Shown here one piece after another: positions 11,831 through 23,823 of a DNA stretch of 64,000 bases. Where the stretch lies: the NCBI GenBank assembly GCA_030015575.1, contig CM057339.1:699744761-699808760 (forward strand). Direction: 5' to 3'. The number at the start of each line of letters is the position of its first letter. Position 1 is the stretch's first letter. Position numbers and translations under genes: made by a program. Origin of the DNA: Agapanthus africanus (lineage: Eukaryota > Streptophyta > Magnoliopsida > Asparagales > Amaryllidaceae). The notes under the pieces are model-generated. The model made no database searches, had not been told where the DNA came from, and saw only the letters and a program-made list of their open reading frames with translations.

Positions 11831-13380
11831 TCGGTTACCAGCAATTCAGATATTAACTGCACAGAAGGAGATCATTGCGGATTTTCGGAGATTCGACTTG
11901 GAGGTTGTGCTACCACATGCTACGGGACAGTTGATGCAATTGCAAGTACAGTCGTCCTTGGTTGAGAAGATTAAAGCGTCGCAATTGCAGGATCCTAGAC
12001 TGCAAAAGTTTCGAGAGCAAGTTGAAGCCGGACTACGAACCGATTTACTGATCCACGAAGACGGTTCGTTGAGATACGGTAGCCGTGTGTGTGTGCCAAA
12101 AGGGGATGTGCATGAAGAGCTTATGAAGGAGGCACACAGTTCAGCTTACTCTGTACATCCACGAGGGACAAAGATGTACCAAGATATTCCACAGCACTTC
12201 TGGTGGGAAGGTATGAAACGGGAGATTGCTCGCTTCGTGGCTAAGTGCTTGGTGTGTCAGCAAGTCAAGGCTGAACACCAAAGGGTTGCTGGTTTGTTGC
12301 AACCACTTCCGATCCCTCAGTGGAAGTGGGAACATATAACCATGGATTTCGTGACGGCTTTACCGCGGAGTCCAAAAGGCAACAATGCAGTATGGGTGAT
12401 CGTCGATCGGTTGACCAAGGCAGCTCACTTTATTCCTTTCCGGGTTGGTCAATCGACGGAGACTTGGCAGAGCGGTACATGCAGGAGATTGTAAGATTGC
12501 ATGGAGTACCGGTAAGCATCGTGTCCGATCGGGACACTCGGTTCTTGTCGCACTTTTGGAGGAGTTTACAAGAAAGTTGGGGACTCGATTGAAGTTTAGC
12601 ACAGCTTATCATCCTCAGACTGATGGACAATCGAAGAGAACGATCCAGACCCTTGAAGATATGTTGAGGGCTTGCATGTTGGACTTCAAAGGTTCTTGGG
12701 AGGATCATCTACACCTGGTGGAGTTTTCGTACAACAATAGCTTCCAAGCAACTATTCAGATGGCCCCGTTTGAAGCATTGTATGGTCGTAAGTACCGTTC
12801 ACCGGTTTGTTGGGATGATGTTGGTGAACGAAGGTTACTAGGACCGGATTTGGTGGTACAGACAGTCGAGAAGGTGAATACAATCAGGAAGCATATGAAG
12901 GCAGTTCAAGACAGACAGAAAAGTTGGGCTGACACGTCAAGAAGACCTCTAGAGTTCGCCGTGGGTGTTTTGGTATTCCTGAAGATATCACCGACTAGAG
13001 GGGTGATTCGCTTTGGGAGTCGGGGAAAGCTTATCCCTCGATTCGTTGGACCCTTCGAGATATTGGAGCGTGTTGGAGAGGTAGCGTACCGTTTGCCGTT
13101 ACCATAGTCCTTGGCAGGAGTGCACGATGTGTTTCATGTGTCTCAACTACAGAGGTATGTCCGAGATGAAACTCACGTCTTGGATCATTCGGAGTTGACT
13201 GTACGAGAGGACCTAACTTTTGAGGAGCGACCAGTCGAAATCAAGGATCGAAGAGAAAAGGTTCTTAAGAACAAAGTTATCCCTTTTGTGCTAGTTTCTT
13301 GGGGTAATCGATTGCATGGAGAATCCACTTGGGAGCGAGAAGACGAGATCCGGCAGAAATTTCCTCACCATTTCCGGTAG
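11814..13380 (+). pseudogene. Gy2 integrase with chromodomain-like tail, broken
   Basis: After PDALSRLPA the frame holds an HHCC zinc-binding domain (HSSAY..HPRGTKMY..CLVCQQ, about 12125-12265), then the catalytic core starting at [12 protein letters not shown] (about 12340) and [13 protein letters not shown] frame change near 12450-12490 moves the core to another frame ([16 protein letters not shown]), then again near 12590 ([28 protein letters not shown]). A stop at 13105-13107 separates the GPF-like region from HDVFHVSQLQRYV. The last 90 residues end in VLVSWGN..ESTWEREDEIRQKFP, resembling the chromodomain that directs chromovirus insertion to heterochromatin. Three or more lesions make it inactive. 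Confidence 0.88.
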
Positions 13381-13439
13381 ATAGCTATCTTGTATTCTTG
13401 GAATTTCGAGGACGAAATTCTTTTTGTAGTTGGGTATGA

Positions 13440-16400
13440 TGTAACACCCGAGCCCAAATAATACTATTTCTATGGCTAGTTGAGTGTTATACATTGCTCA
13501 TTCCTATTATCCTGATTGTTTGGTGCTTTTTGCTAAATTTTAACCGGTTAAATCATTTTGGCACATAACAAATTTTAACACCTAAAATGAAATTAAAAAT
13601 ATCCATGTTGGCCTACTCGTCGCCACTAGTCGCGTGGTAGCGTCCGCGTGTCGAGATTTCTTCCCGTTCGGTTAAACGGGCAAGTTTGGACGGCTACGCG
13701 CGCGTGCAAGTGTCCGACTTGGGGGCATGCATTTTAATCATTAAACACCTCTTTTCAAAACTTGGAACTCGCTTAAAATCCTATAATTTGAATTTGGAAC
13801 ATTTGGGCCAACCCGGGCGCGATTTGGAAATGTTTCATTTAGCGCCAAAAATGCCCGTTTGATTAAATATATTTAAAACTATAATATACCTTAAAATCCC
13901 TATTCTGTTACTATAAAATTTTTCTTAAAAATCTTTTAAAATTCTTCTCTAACTCCCGTACCGTCCCCTGCCAATCAGGCTTCTCTCGTGGGCCCCTATT
14001 CTCTCTCTCTCTCTCCGCCTCTCTCTATCTCTCTCTAATTTTTCTCATACTCTCTCTATCTCTAACCCTCTCTCTATCTCTCCTATAATCTTTCTCTCTC
14101 TCTCTCTAACTCTCTCTCTCCCATGTATATATATTTCACGTTCTCCCCATCATGAGAGAAACCCACCGCGAGAACCCCCGAGCCCTAACCCTAACCTCCT
14201 CGTGCTTGCGCCGCCGACCTCCCCGCGACCTCGCCGTCGCCGTCCTCGCCTCCTCAGCCTAGCCGCACCCTCCCTACCTCCTCTTCTCCCTCCTTCATAC
14301 GCCTGCACCCAACTCTACCGACACCTGCACACAGTGCTGCCGCCGCCGCCGCCTCCCATCGCCGACGACGTTGACCTCCTCCCTTCACCCTCGTCCTGAC
14401 CTCTCCACCTTCCTCCTCCTTCCCTCGCCGGCACTGCAACAGCACCCAAGCCGCAGCACGACCACCTCCTCTGTTCACCGGGAAACGCGCCGTCGATCAT
14501 CGCCGTCATTGCCAGAGCCACCGCCGACACCTCCTCTCTCTCCTGCCACCCAGACCAGACCACTACATCCCTCGTCGTGGCTATAACAGAACCGGAAACC
14601 TTTCAGCCAAGGCTGCCGCCGTCGCCGCCTCGCCGGTGCCCCATCGCCGTCGAACCCGTCGTGGTTGCCCTGGTGGTTCCCTGTAAGCATCCCTATCTTT
14701 CCATTAATGTTAAACCCCCTCTCGCTGGTCCTTGTCTTTGTATATCGTGTTTTGCTAACTTCGTCGCTTTTGACTTTCGCCGGATTCCGGCCGTGCCGTC
14801 GCTTGGACCCGACGCTCCAGCGAAGTATTCTGGTCCGTGTGGTCCCGCTGTTCGCTGTTTGGACTCGACCCGTAGCCCGTGCACCCGTCTCATGTTTTCT
14901 GCCGACATTGCATCCGTGCTTTCCGGTTTGCGAAACCGTCGAGGCAAGTATCCGAATACTTGCTCTAACATGCTAGTACACAAGATCAAGTCTTGCTATA
15001 AACTTAATCATCACTGTATTTATTATAACTTAAAATTTACAGGGTTTAGCCTTGCTATGCAGTTGAATATCATATTATATAATACAACAACTTAATGATG
15101 GTAATATCGATATTATATTATAACTTAGAATTGACAGTTGCAGTTATCCTTAACATGGAATCATTATAGTATTTTCTTGTAATCAATCGGTCTGCTATCA
15201 ATCCACACATTAACTAACTAAACTAAGTAGATCATCCTTGCTTCATTTGTGAGACAATTATTATGCTTTAGTTTAATTCATGTAGCTTCATTACGTTATG
15301 TTTGTGATTATTGCACCCAAGGGTGCTTGAACCTGTTAATAAGAGAATACAAAGCATCACTGTGTTTACATGGAAAAATATTGTTATTTACTATTCCTGC
15401 TGTTGTTCCTTATTCGTTACTATACCTGTTATAAGCATACATTTGATTGCATTACATATTTACCCGATCTTGATACACCTGACACATGTACTGATACACC
15501 GGACTTGACACCCTATATATACCGACTCATCCTGTTGTACTATGACATGACTTATTACCTGATCTCATGTCTAATGCCAACAAACTTGACTTGGGGTCCT
15601 CATGGACCATTCTTGTTGTCTATCCAGACAAACCTGACCTGTTACCTGATCCTGCGTTGGCATTAATCCTTGGTTACTGAATACCTGACCTGACATACAT
15701 AACTTGGGGGTATGGGGAAATCAAAGGTGAAACCGACTTGTAACTCAACAGTTCGATACCTGTTCTGATCAGTCTTACGGGCTTGGCCAGTCCGGGAGTG
15801 ATGATGCTGACATCACTCGTCCATCCTACTACCTACTTTACTGCCTAGCGGCACGTCTCGGATTCAGCCCTGAGAACCTTGACCGTGGTCCCGGGCACGC
15901 ACGGGATACTTTTGAGTTACATCGACGATTCATCAATTGATTTCAAAGACTATAGAGTAGAAACCTGATAGGACAGTTTAGTTACCACTGCACATTACCC
16001 TGCACTGTTATTTCATAGCACTGCTTTATTCATGTATATTCATCCCTGCATTGTTTATTACCATGTTCATATTATATTATTGGTTGTCATGACGCGCTGA
16101 CGTCTGGGTTTTGCATGGCCCAGATTCCTTACCACTGTCGACGACCGAGCAGTAGTACTTCAGCCAGCAGGCTGAACTGTGAGTTCCTTAGTAATTAGTT
16201 TGTTTATTTCATTTCATTTCCAGATGTGAGCCCGCATTATGGGACGTACTGTTTATTTATTGTATTGGGTCATTTGCTTCCACACTTATTGTTTATTGAT
16301 TCTTGTTATTATGGATTTGGACATGTGTTAGATTAGTTTATTATCTTGTTCTTGATATCTCTATAACCGTAATGTGACTGTGGATGGATACTTCCTACCC

Positions 16401-16465
16401 ATAGGTATCATGGTTGGCTATGTCACGTGCCCAATCTTGCGTACTCTGGGAAGCGGGGCGTGACA
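13440..16465 (+). repeat. Gy2 3' LTR
   Basis: Same sequence and layout as 6462-9491, starting TGTAACACCCG after the GACGAAATTC tail of the interior and ending GTGACA before the GTCAT duplication. The sequence upstream of it is only weakly purine-rich, so the polypurine tract is not canonical. Confidence 0.94.
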
Positions 16466-16470
16466 GTCAT
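16466..16470 (+). other. Gy2 target site duplication, right copy (GTCAT)
   Basis: Pairs with 6457-6461 and confirms that Gy2 inserted inside the Gy1 LTR, whose sequence resumes immediately after. Confidence 0.92.
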
Positions 16471-19376
16471 GAAAGGTACTGTAACAGGTACTACTAATAC
16501 ATGAAGCAGTGCATAAACAGTAAATGTGGAGTATGGAATGAAATATGTCATTTCCACGGAATCCTGACATCGTGGTTGGATCACAATCCATCAAGACAAT
16601 CCAAATCCCAATTCCTCAAATCAGCCCCCAAATTGGCTCTCATATCATATAAGTCTCATAAATCCTGAATGTACAATATCAAATAAATCTCATATATCCA
16701 GAATGTACAAAATCAGCAAATCTTATAAATATCCTGTATCCAATATCAAATGAATCACCTATATCCCAAATCAAATTATCAAGTAAAAATCTAACATCCT
16801 AAATATATTTGCATGAATAAGTATGATGATGTATATAAATTAAAGTCAATACACATATATTAGCGTCTCATTCCACTAATATTGGTCTAAGGGCATATAT
16901 AACAGCGGCCTAATCCCCTGTTATATATACAAAGGAGTAAAAAGAAATATCATGAAACCAATGTGTCAAGCATCGACACAGAAATGTTGATCTATCAGAT
17001 GCTGTCACCATGACTGGCCCCTTGATAGGTACGTATCACACGCTATCCGAAAAGCGCGAGTGCCTAGCTCTGACCCTCGTCTTTCCACGCATCTATACGT
17101 ACATGACTCCTAACGTATCCCCATGATTACCGCCGAGTCATTGGTAATGTCACCGGATGGTATGGTTCCCCTGCAACTCATCGTCTAGCACCACGACCTC
17201 ATTCTTGCCTCGGGGTACCTCCGGGCCCCACCATATACCCGCACACAGACCCCTCCGTTCCTCGCGTGGGGTATATATATATCCGAACCGATAAATCTCA
17301 TGGTGGCTGCTGAAATATCATATCAAGGGAAACCGGGTTTTTTCAAATAATGCTTAATTTTATGAACTCCCACGGTCCCCGAATCCAGAAAACATCATGA
17401 AAAATCCATATCTCAATGCGAAAATCCATGAATATAATATATGCAACATAAAACTGTAATGAAAGCATATAAAGGGAAAGCCGCTAATTAACTGCAACAA
17501 GTTAATATAATATATCATGCAGTTCCTATTTTCTCAAATTCTAAAATAACATCAAGTAAAGGTAAATATGTAGCTATAATCAGATGTATGTGAAAACTTA
17601 AAAGTATAAAAAGATATATGTATCTACCTATAAGTAATGATGTAGTATACCCCCTGGGTATAAGTAAAATATGTGTGCAAGGTATACCTGTAGCTATGTC
17701 ATAAAGTGTGCATGTATCTATCACTAATGGTACAATACTCTATAAGTATACAGGTAACTAGCATGTAAGTATGTCAGAGCATATGTGTAAGCATGTAGGT
17801 ATACAGGTATGCTATAAGTCAATGCGTAAAGAAATATGAATTAAACTTTCAATGTCCCTAACCAAGCAATATCATATCTATAATTGGGTTGTGCGTGACA
17901 TGGCAATTTTTGACGGTGTGTGTGACATACAATCGGTGCTTGTACAACATGAATCGTCAATAATAGTGCAGTGTCCTAAGGATACTATTCCAAGCACAAC
18001 ACTATCTAAGCAGTAGGGTAAATGCGCAAATCTAAATATGACATAGAATATGCGACAGAAATAACATCTCTAGCCCAGACGCATAACGCCATGCGAGCGT
18101 TTCCCCTGTAGATATTAAATCTACACACCAACGCTCCTGGCTATAAGTGAAGCCAACCACCTGTTTTCCTTTTGTAGCAATGTCCAAAGTCCCCGCTTGC
18201 GAACCTGCAACTTTAAAACAATAAAACAAGTATATATTAATAATAGACAAAAAATACATACAATCTACACGGACCAACACGACACGCATACGTATTCTAA
18301 AGGGTTCGTATTGTAGCTAACGCGTATAGAGACACTATGAAACCAACTCAAACCAACAGCAACACAGGACACGCACCGTATCGGATAACTTATCACGTGA
18401 AACGAAACACGAGAAACACACAAGTGGTCCCAGATTTTTCTGTACCAGTAATCTGTAAAAGTTGCAAGTACCATGAGACTACAAATAACCCTAGAGACCA
18501 CTACCCAAAAACCCAAAGCCCAACTCCCCAGTCTGGCCGCAAATTGCTGCCAGAACCAATAAATCTACGGCTCAAACATGGTGGAATTTGCTCATATTTT
18601 GAAGGGAGGTTCTAGGTCACTACACTAGGTTACTGTCAAGTCTATTTTTGCAACAAGTACCTGGTTTTACAGCAGATCATCCGAGACCCCAAAACAACAC
18701 TAAAAATACGATATTTACTCGAAACGATACGATAAGCGATAAAAACTGAAACTTTAAATCTAAGCTACACAAAAACAACATAAACAACAGCAAAAGAACA
18801 TTACTTACACCAAAGAACTCAAAGATCCAAGCTTTGCATGATCCAAGGCATCCATGAGGCAAAATCCAAGAAAAGGTGTGATTTTTGTGAAGATTTTGAA
18901 GTTTTGTGATGGATTTGTGTAGGAAATGGGAGAGTGTTCAGTTTAAGAGAGAGGAAGAGAGAAAAAGAAAAGAGATAGATAAATGAGAGAGGGGGGGAAT
19001 GATAAAGAGAGAGAGAGAGGTGAGTGTAGGGTGTGAGATGAGAGTGAATGTATCATATGCATTAATTCCTCCATTAATGCATTCATACACACCTCATCAC
19101 ACCAAAAGAAAAATATCTTCTCACTCACAAAAGATCTAGTGTTTAGGTTAAGGATTGGATTAAACAAGGATTAGATTAAGGGTCAAGATTGCTAAGAACA
19201 AAATTAGCACAAACAAAACTCACATTTACGTGCACACGTGCGTGTATGCTTATAACAAATAATAATAAATTATTAATTAAATGTTATAAAATATGAGGAA
19301 CCCGAATTGGTAAACTTTTTACAGTAAACCCGCATTAACGTCTAAACGAACAGTAACCGAAATCTAAGGCGTTACA
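16471..19376 (-). repeat. Gy1 5' LTR, remaining part
   Basis: Continuation of 5541-6461. It includes the tandem-looking ATATATTAGCGTCTCATTCC segment near 16855 that is shared with the Gy3 LTR near 45855 and 63910. From 17855 on it matches 1-1493. It ends GGCGTTACA at 19376. A GA-rich tract lies at about 18945-19022. Confidence 0.9.
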
Positions 19377-19381
19377 GATTT

Positions 19382-20271
19382 CAATTGATTTAATTGGTTT
19401 AAAGAATTTTACCCACCGTTGGATCTTTGATCCAAGAATTTCTGTTTTACAGAATATGATGATTTTTTTTTGTTTTTTTTAACGAGATTGGGGAAATATT
19501 TTCCCCTATACAAAATTTATTCTGTCAAATGGTGATTTTTAATCACCATTGGATTTTTAGTCAAAGGATTCTCTGTTTTACAGAGAGCAATCTTTTTATA
19601 TAGAAAGATTGAGAGAATATATTCCAAAATAGAATTTTATTCTATTATTGGTTTTTTGATCCAACTGAGAGTACCTTTCTTATTTTAGAAAAATTTGGGA
19701 GATATTTTCTCCCAGCAGAATTTAATTCTGTATTTTGATGATTTATCATTTCTATTGGATTTTTGATCCAACGGCTCTGTTTAACAGAGAATATCCTAAC
19801 GTTTGTTAGAAAAATGTTGAATTTAATTCTACTGATATGAACTTGGGCGCTGACGCTCGCGTGTTGTGCACGTGGGCGCCACTTAAGAATTTAATTCTTA
19901 TAATATGTATTTATGTGCTTTGCACATCGGCGTCCGCATGATAAGCACGTACGATGCCATATAAGAATTTAATTCATATTCAGAAAGCGTTTTCTGTGCT
20001 TTGCACATTGGCTCCGGCGTGAGAAGCGCGTACGACGCTTGCATAGGATTTAATCCTACAAAATTGGTACTGGCGTTGGCGCTCTTGTGAGAAACACGTG
20101 AGGCGCTGCTCTATTAAATTTAAGCAGAGCTTTGCTATTTTATTAGGTTAAATATTGGGGGAACACCAATAAAGAAAAACCAAATAGAATACTATTGTTA
20201 CGAACAAGAAAGTTCTATACATGTAGGTTATAATTACAACTAATTACCTCTAAAGGCACCTACATCTAACA
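19382..20271 (-). repeat. Probable Co1 3' LTR, truncated by Gy1; array of short hairpins
   Basis: The right boundary is firm: on the minus strand TGTTAG follows the purine tract at the end of Co1 pol. The left end is cut by Gy1. Within it, about 15 short inverted repeats with 1 to 8 base loops, most often TTT or a single T, follow each other from 19382 to 20058. The right part also has degenerate repeats of a GC-rich block with GCGC, CACGTG and TACGACG words between AT-rich hairpins. LTR membership is inferred, because the second LTR is not found. Confidence 0.6.
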
Positions 20272-20292
20272 ATCTGTCATTTGCACTTAGGG

Positions 20293-23200
20293 CTAATTAT
20301 TGTGGTATCGAATACCCAACATCTCAACGAGTCTCTCAAACCGCTGTTCAGAAAGAGCCTTAGTGAATGGATCCACTATGTTGTCTTTCATATCTACTCT
20401 CAATATATCGATATACCGTCCATAAATCTCTTGAATCAAATGGTGCTTTCGAAGCATGTTCTTGGATTTACGATGAGATCTTGGTTTCTTAACCAATGAA
20501 ATGGCTGCATTGTTATCACGGTATAAGGGTATTAGGTCAGCAGTGCTTGGAACCACTCCTAAACCAGAGATAAAATTCTTCATCCAAGCAGCCTCATTCG
20601 CTGCTACATACTCCGCCTCTATGGTAGAATCCGCAATAATATCCTGTTTCGAACTCCTCCAACTAACAGCTCCACCATTTATGATAAAAACATAACCAAA
20701 GACAGATCTGCAATCATTTATATCACTCTGTAAAATGGAATCAGTATACGCATCAACCTTGAGGTCACTTTTATCGAATATTAGGTACATCTCCTTAGCA
20801 TTCCTAAAATACTTAAGTATAGCCTTCACAGCAATCCAGTGTTGTTCTCTAGGATTAGACTGATATTGACTTACTGCACCAAGTGCATAAGCTACATCAG
20901 ATTTAGTACATAACATCATATACATGATAGACCCAACTGCCGAAGCATATGGCATCTTATCTATGTGTTTTCTCTCCTCATCTGTCTTGGGAGATATATC
21001 TTTAGAGAGAGATATACCATGCCTAGCAGGTACATTACCTCGCTTGGTCATCTTGGTATGTTCCGTAATGAACATCTTCATTATGTCATCTATGTACTTG
21101 GTTTGGGACAACCCAAGTATCCTCTTAGATCTATCTCTATGGATCTTTATACCCATTATGTACGATATTTCACCCAAATCCTTCATTAAGAACTTTTGTG
21201 ATGGCCAGATCATAACTGACTGCAATGTCGGCACATCATTGCCTATTAGAAATATGTCGTCCACATACAATATGAAGAACACGACATTACTTTCTATAAC
21301 CTTTTTTATAGAGATATAGTTCGTCATCATTTTTGATAAAATGAAACCTTTTGATTGCTTCATCAAAACAGATGTTCCAACTCCTAGATTCTTGCTTTAG
21401 TCCATAAATGAACTTAAGCAACTTTCACGCTTTACTGTTGCTCCCACTGACCTCGAAATCCTCTGACTATGTCATATAGACATTCTCTTCTAAAGTATCG
21501 TTTAGAAAATCCGTCTTGACGTTCATTTGTCATATTTCATAATCATGATAAACATCTATTTCAAGCATGATTTTGATTGACTTAAGCATCGCAACTAGAG
21601 AAAAAGTTTCATCAAAATCCACTCCTGGTCTTCGACGGAAGCCTTTTGCTATCATTCTAGCTTCGAAAGTCTCCACATTTCCATCTGCACCGATCTTCTT
21701 CTTGAAAACCTATTTTCTCTCATTGGGTTTTACCCCTTCAGGAGCTTCCTCCAAAGTCCACACTTTGTTAGAGTGCATTGAGTCAATTTCAGACCTCATG
21801 ACATCTATCCATTTCTGAGAGTCTTTACTCTCTATGGCTTGTCTATAAGTGATAAGATCGCCATCCTCTATGACACAATCTTCGATTTCAGCATCAACGA
21901 GAAACCCATAATATCTCCCAGGTGCTCTAGATTGCCTACTAGATCGACGGAGCGGTTTCACTGGATCGAGTAATACTGAAGTCTCGGGTTCAATTTGGTG
22001 TTCCGTAATTGCTTATTCTTCTATAACCTCTTTCAGTTCTACTGTGCTCCCACTAATTTCTTTTTCAAGAATTACCTTCTCCAAGAAGGTGGAATGTCTA
22101 GAAACAACAACACGTTGTTTTTCTAGGAAGTAAAATCTATACCCTTAGGAGTGCATTGGGTATCCTATGAACTTGCAAAACATGGATCGTACCTCTAGAT
22201 TATCAGGATTCTGCTTTTTAACAAAAGCATGACAACCCTGTATCTTAGCAAACATAAGATTATATATCTTTCCCTTCCACCGAATTTGATAAAACCTGGT
22301 TCAGTATGTATGGAGCTGTCTCTAGTGCATACCCCCAAAATGAAAGAGGTAACTCAATGTTACTCATCATGGAACATACCATATCCAATAGGGCATGATT
22401 CCTCCTTTCCAATATGCTATTATACTGTGGCGTGTAAGGTGGAGTAACCTGAGAAAGAATCCTATTCTCTTTTAAGTAACCAAGAAATTCTGTACTCAAA
22501 TATTCACCTCCTCGATCTGATCGAAGAATCTTAATATTTTTTCCTATTTGGTTTTGCACTTCATTTTTATACTCATTGAATTTATCAAATGCTTCAGACT
22601 TATACTTCGTTTAGTATATGCGTCCGAAACGTGAGCATTCATCTATAAAAGTAATGAAGTAGGAGTATCCCCCTCTAGCTTGTATAGATATTGGACCACA
22701 TATATCACTATGTACTAGTCCTAAGAGTTCATCAACTCATTCTACGCTTCCATTAAACGGAGATTTAGTCATCTTTTCGTTAAAACACGACTTGCAATTA
22801 TCATATGACTCAAAGTCAAAAGAATTTAGATAACCATTCTTATATAATTGCTTATGCCTCATCTCATTTATATGGCCAAATCTATGGTGCCATAAAAAGG
22901 CTTCGTTCATTTCCGAACTTGTTCTTTTATGGGTATTGTGTATATTATAAACATCAACAAGAGTAAATATATAATGACCAATAAATAAATTCCCAAAAGC
23001 AACTAATTCGTTATAACATTGAATGTTCATAACACCATTAGACATAACAAAACAATATCCATCCTTATCTAATAAAGAAACAGAGATAATATTGCATAAC
23101 ATGCTAGGAATATAAAAACAGTTATTTAAAACTAAAGTCTTGCCATTTGGCAGTGTTAAATGATAATCTCTTACTGCAACTGCTGCAACACTTGCTCCAT

Positions 23201-23460
23201 TTTCAACTTTGAGAATAATTTCTCCTTATGCCAGCTTCTTATTTCTTCTTAGTCCCTGTAAACAATTACAGATGTGTGAACCAAAACCAGTATCCAATAC
23301 CTATGAAGTAGGTGTAACTTGAAAATAATTTTCAATAATACAAATACATGAAGATGAAGCTTCAACAGGCTTCATCATTTTCATCTCCTCTAGGTAACTA
23401 GTGCAATTTCTCTTCTAGTGCCTTGTCTTATAACAGTGAAAACATTCTCTTTGTGCAGGC
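20293..23460 (-). pseudogene. Co1 pol (protease, integrase, RT, RNase H), decayed
   Basis: Read on the minus strand: the Gag zinc knuckle lies near 23405-23450 (CFHCYKTRH then a stop). Protease lies near 23255-23320 (LDTGFGSHICN, with Phe in the usual Gly-Ser-Gly motif). The GAG-pre-integrase domain with HHRFGHINE and CKSC is at 22737-23102. The integrase core at 22260-22700 has LRSDRGGEYLS and a drifted PPYTPQYNSILERR. RT starts near 21960 and has its active site YVDDIFLIGN at about 21238-21268. A 357-codon open frame at 20293-21366 carries the RT C-terminus and RNase H (WRSSKQDIIADSTIEAEYVA). Other segments carry stops and shifts. The length and order are those of a copia polyprotein, but it is not functional. 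Confidence 0.88.
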
Positions 23461-23818
23461 TTTGTTTCCTTTGCTTTGCCTTTACCCTTGGCCTTCTTTA
23501 TGCCTCCGGTAGGCTTGTTTGGCTTCTTCTTTTCCTTTCCTTTGACTTTTTCCTTAGTAGAGGAAGAAGAATTCCCTACAAACATAACAGAGGACTTCTC
23601 CCTTTTTAAAGATATCTTAGCTTACACCAACATGTTGAGTAGCTCTGGAAGTCAAACTTCCATTTTGTTCATATTGAACTGCATTATGAACGAAGAAAAG
23701 GCAATCGGTAAAGAGCTAAAGATTTTATCAACATAAATCTCCTTAGGTAAAGGAAAACCCAAACTCTCAAGTCGATTGATCAAATCAATCATTTTGAGGA
23801 CATGGTCCTGCACGGGTG
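23461..23818 (-). pseudogene. Co1 gag, C-terminal part
   Basis: The minus strand encodes HVLKMIDLINRLESLGFPL and the SSLPIAFSSFIMQFNMNK segment typical of copia Gag (UBN2-type), with a stop just before LPELLNML. It joins, across Co2, to the N-terminal part at 43702-44050. The lysine-rich stretch before the zinc knuckle falls at 23470-23570. Confidence 0.82.
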
Positions 23819-23823
23819 TATCA
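23819..23823 (+). other. Co2 target site duplication, left copy (TATCA)
   Basis: TATCA directly precedes the LTR start TGTTAG at 23824 and recurs at 43697-43701 after the 3' LTR. Confidence 0.9.

Larger units (their letters stand above)
6462..16465 (+). mobile_element. Gy2: Ty3/gypsy chromovirus (Tekay/Del-like), complete with both LTRs
   Basis: Two LTRs of about 3.03 kb (6462-9491 and 13440-16465), flanked by GTCAT, enclose 3.95 kb carrying a PBS, a gag remnant, RT, RNase H, integrase and chromodomain. The LTRs differ only at scattered sites and small indels, so insertion is relatively recent. The long LTR and the chromodomain-like C-terminus (ESTWEREDEIRQKFP) fit the Tekay/Del clade. It interrupts the Gy1 5' LTR. 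Confidence 0.94.
1..19376 (-). mobile_element. Gy1: Ty3/gypsy LTR retrotransposon (Tekay/Del-like chromovirus), left end outside window
   Basis: The element reads on the minus strand. The 1-1493 segment recurs near 17855-19376 and marks the two LTRs; both end in the same GGCGTTACA and are followed inward by a polypurine tract (1494-1508) or a primer binding site (5525-5536). Order along the minus strand is 5' LTR, PBS, gag, protease, RT, RNase H, integrase, chromodomain-like tail, PPT, 3' LTR, which is gypsy order. The 5' LTR is interrupted by Gy2. Without Gy2 the LTR is about 3.8 kb, a length typical of Tekay elements. The right flank is GATTT; the matching duplication lies left of the window, so the insertion target cannot be proven. 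Confidence 0.9.
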
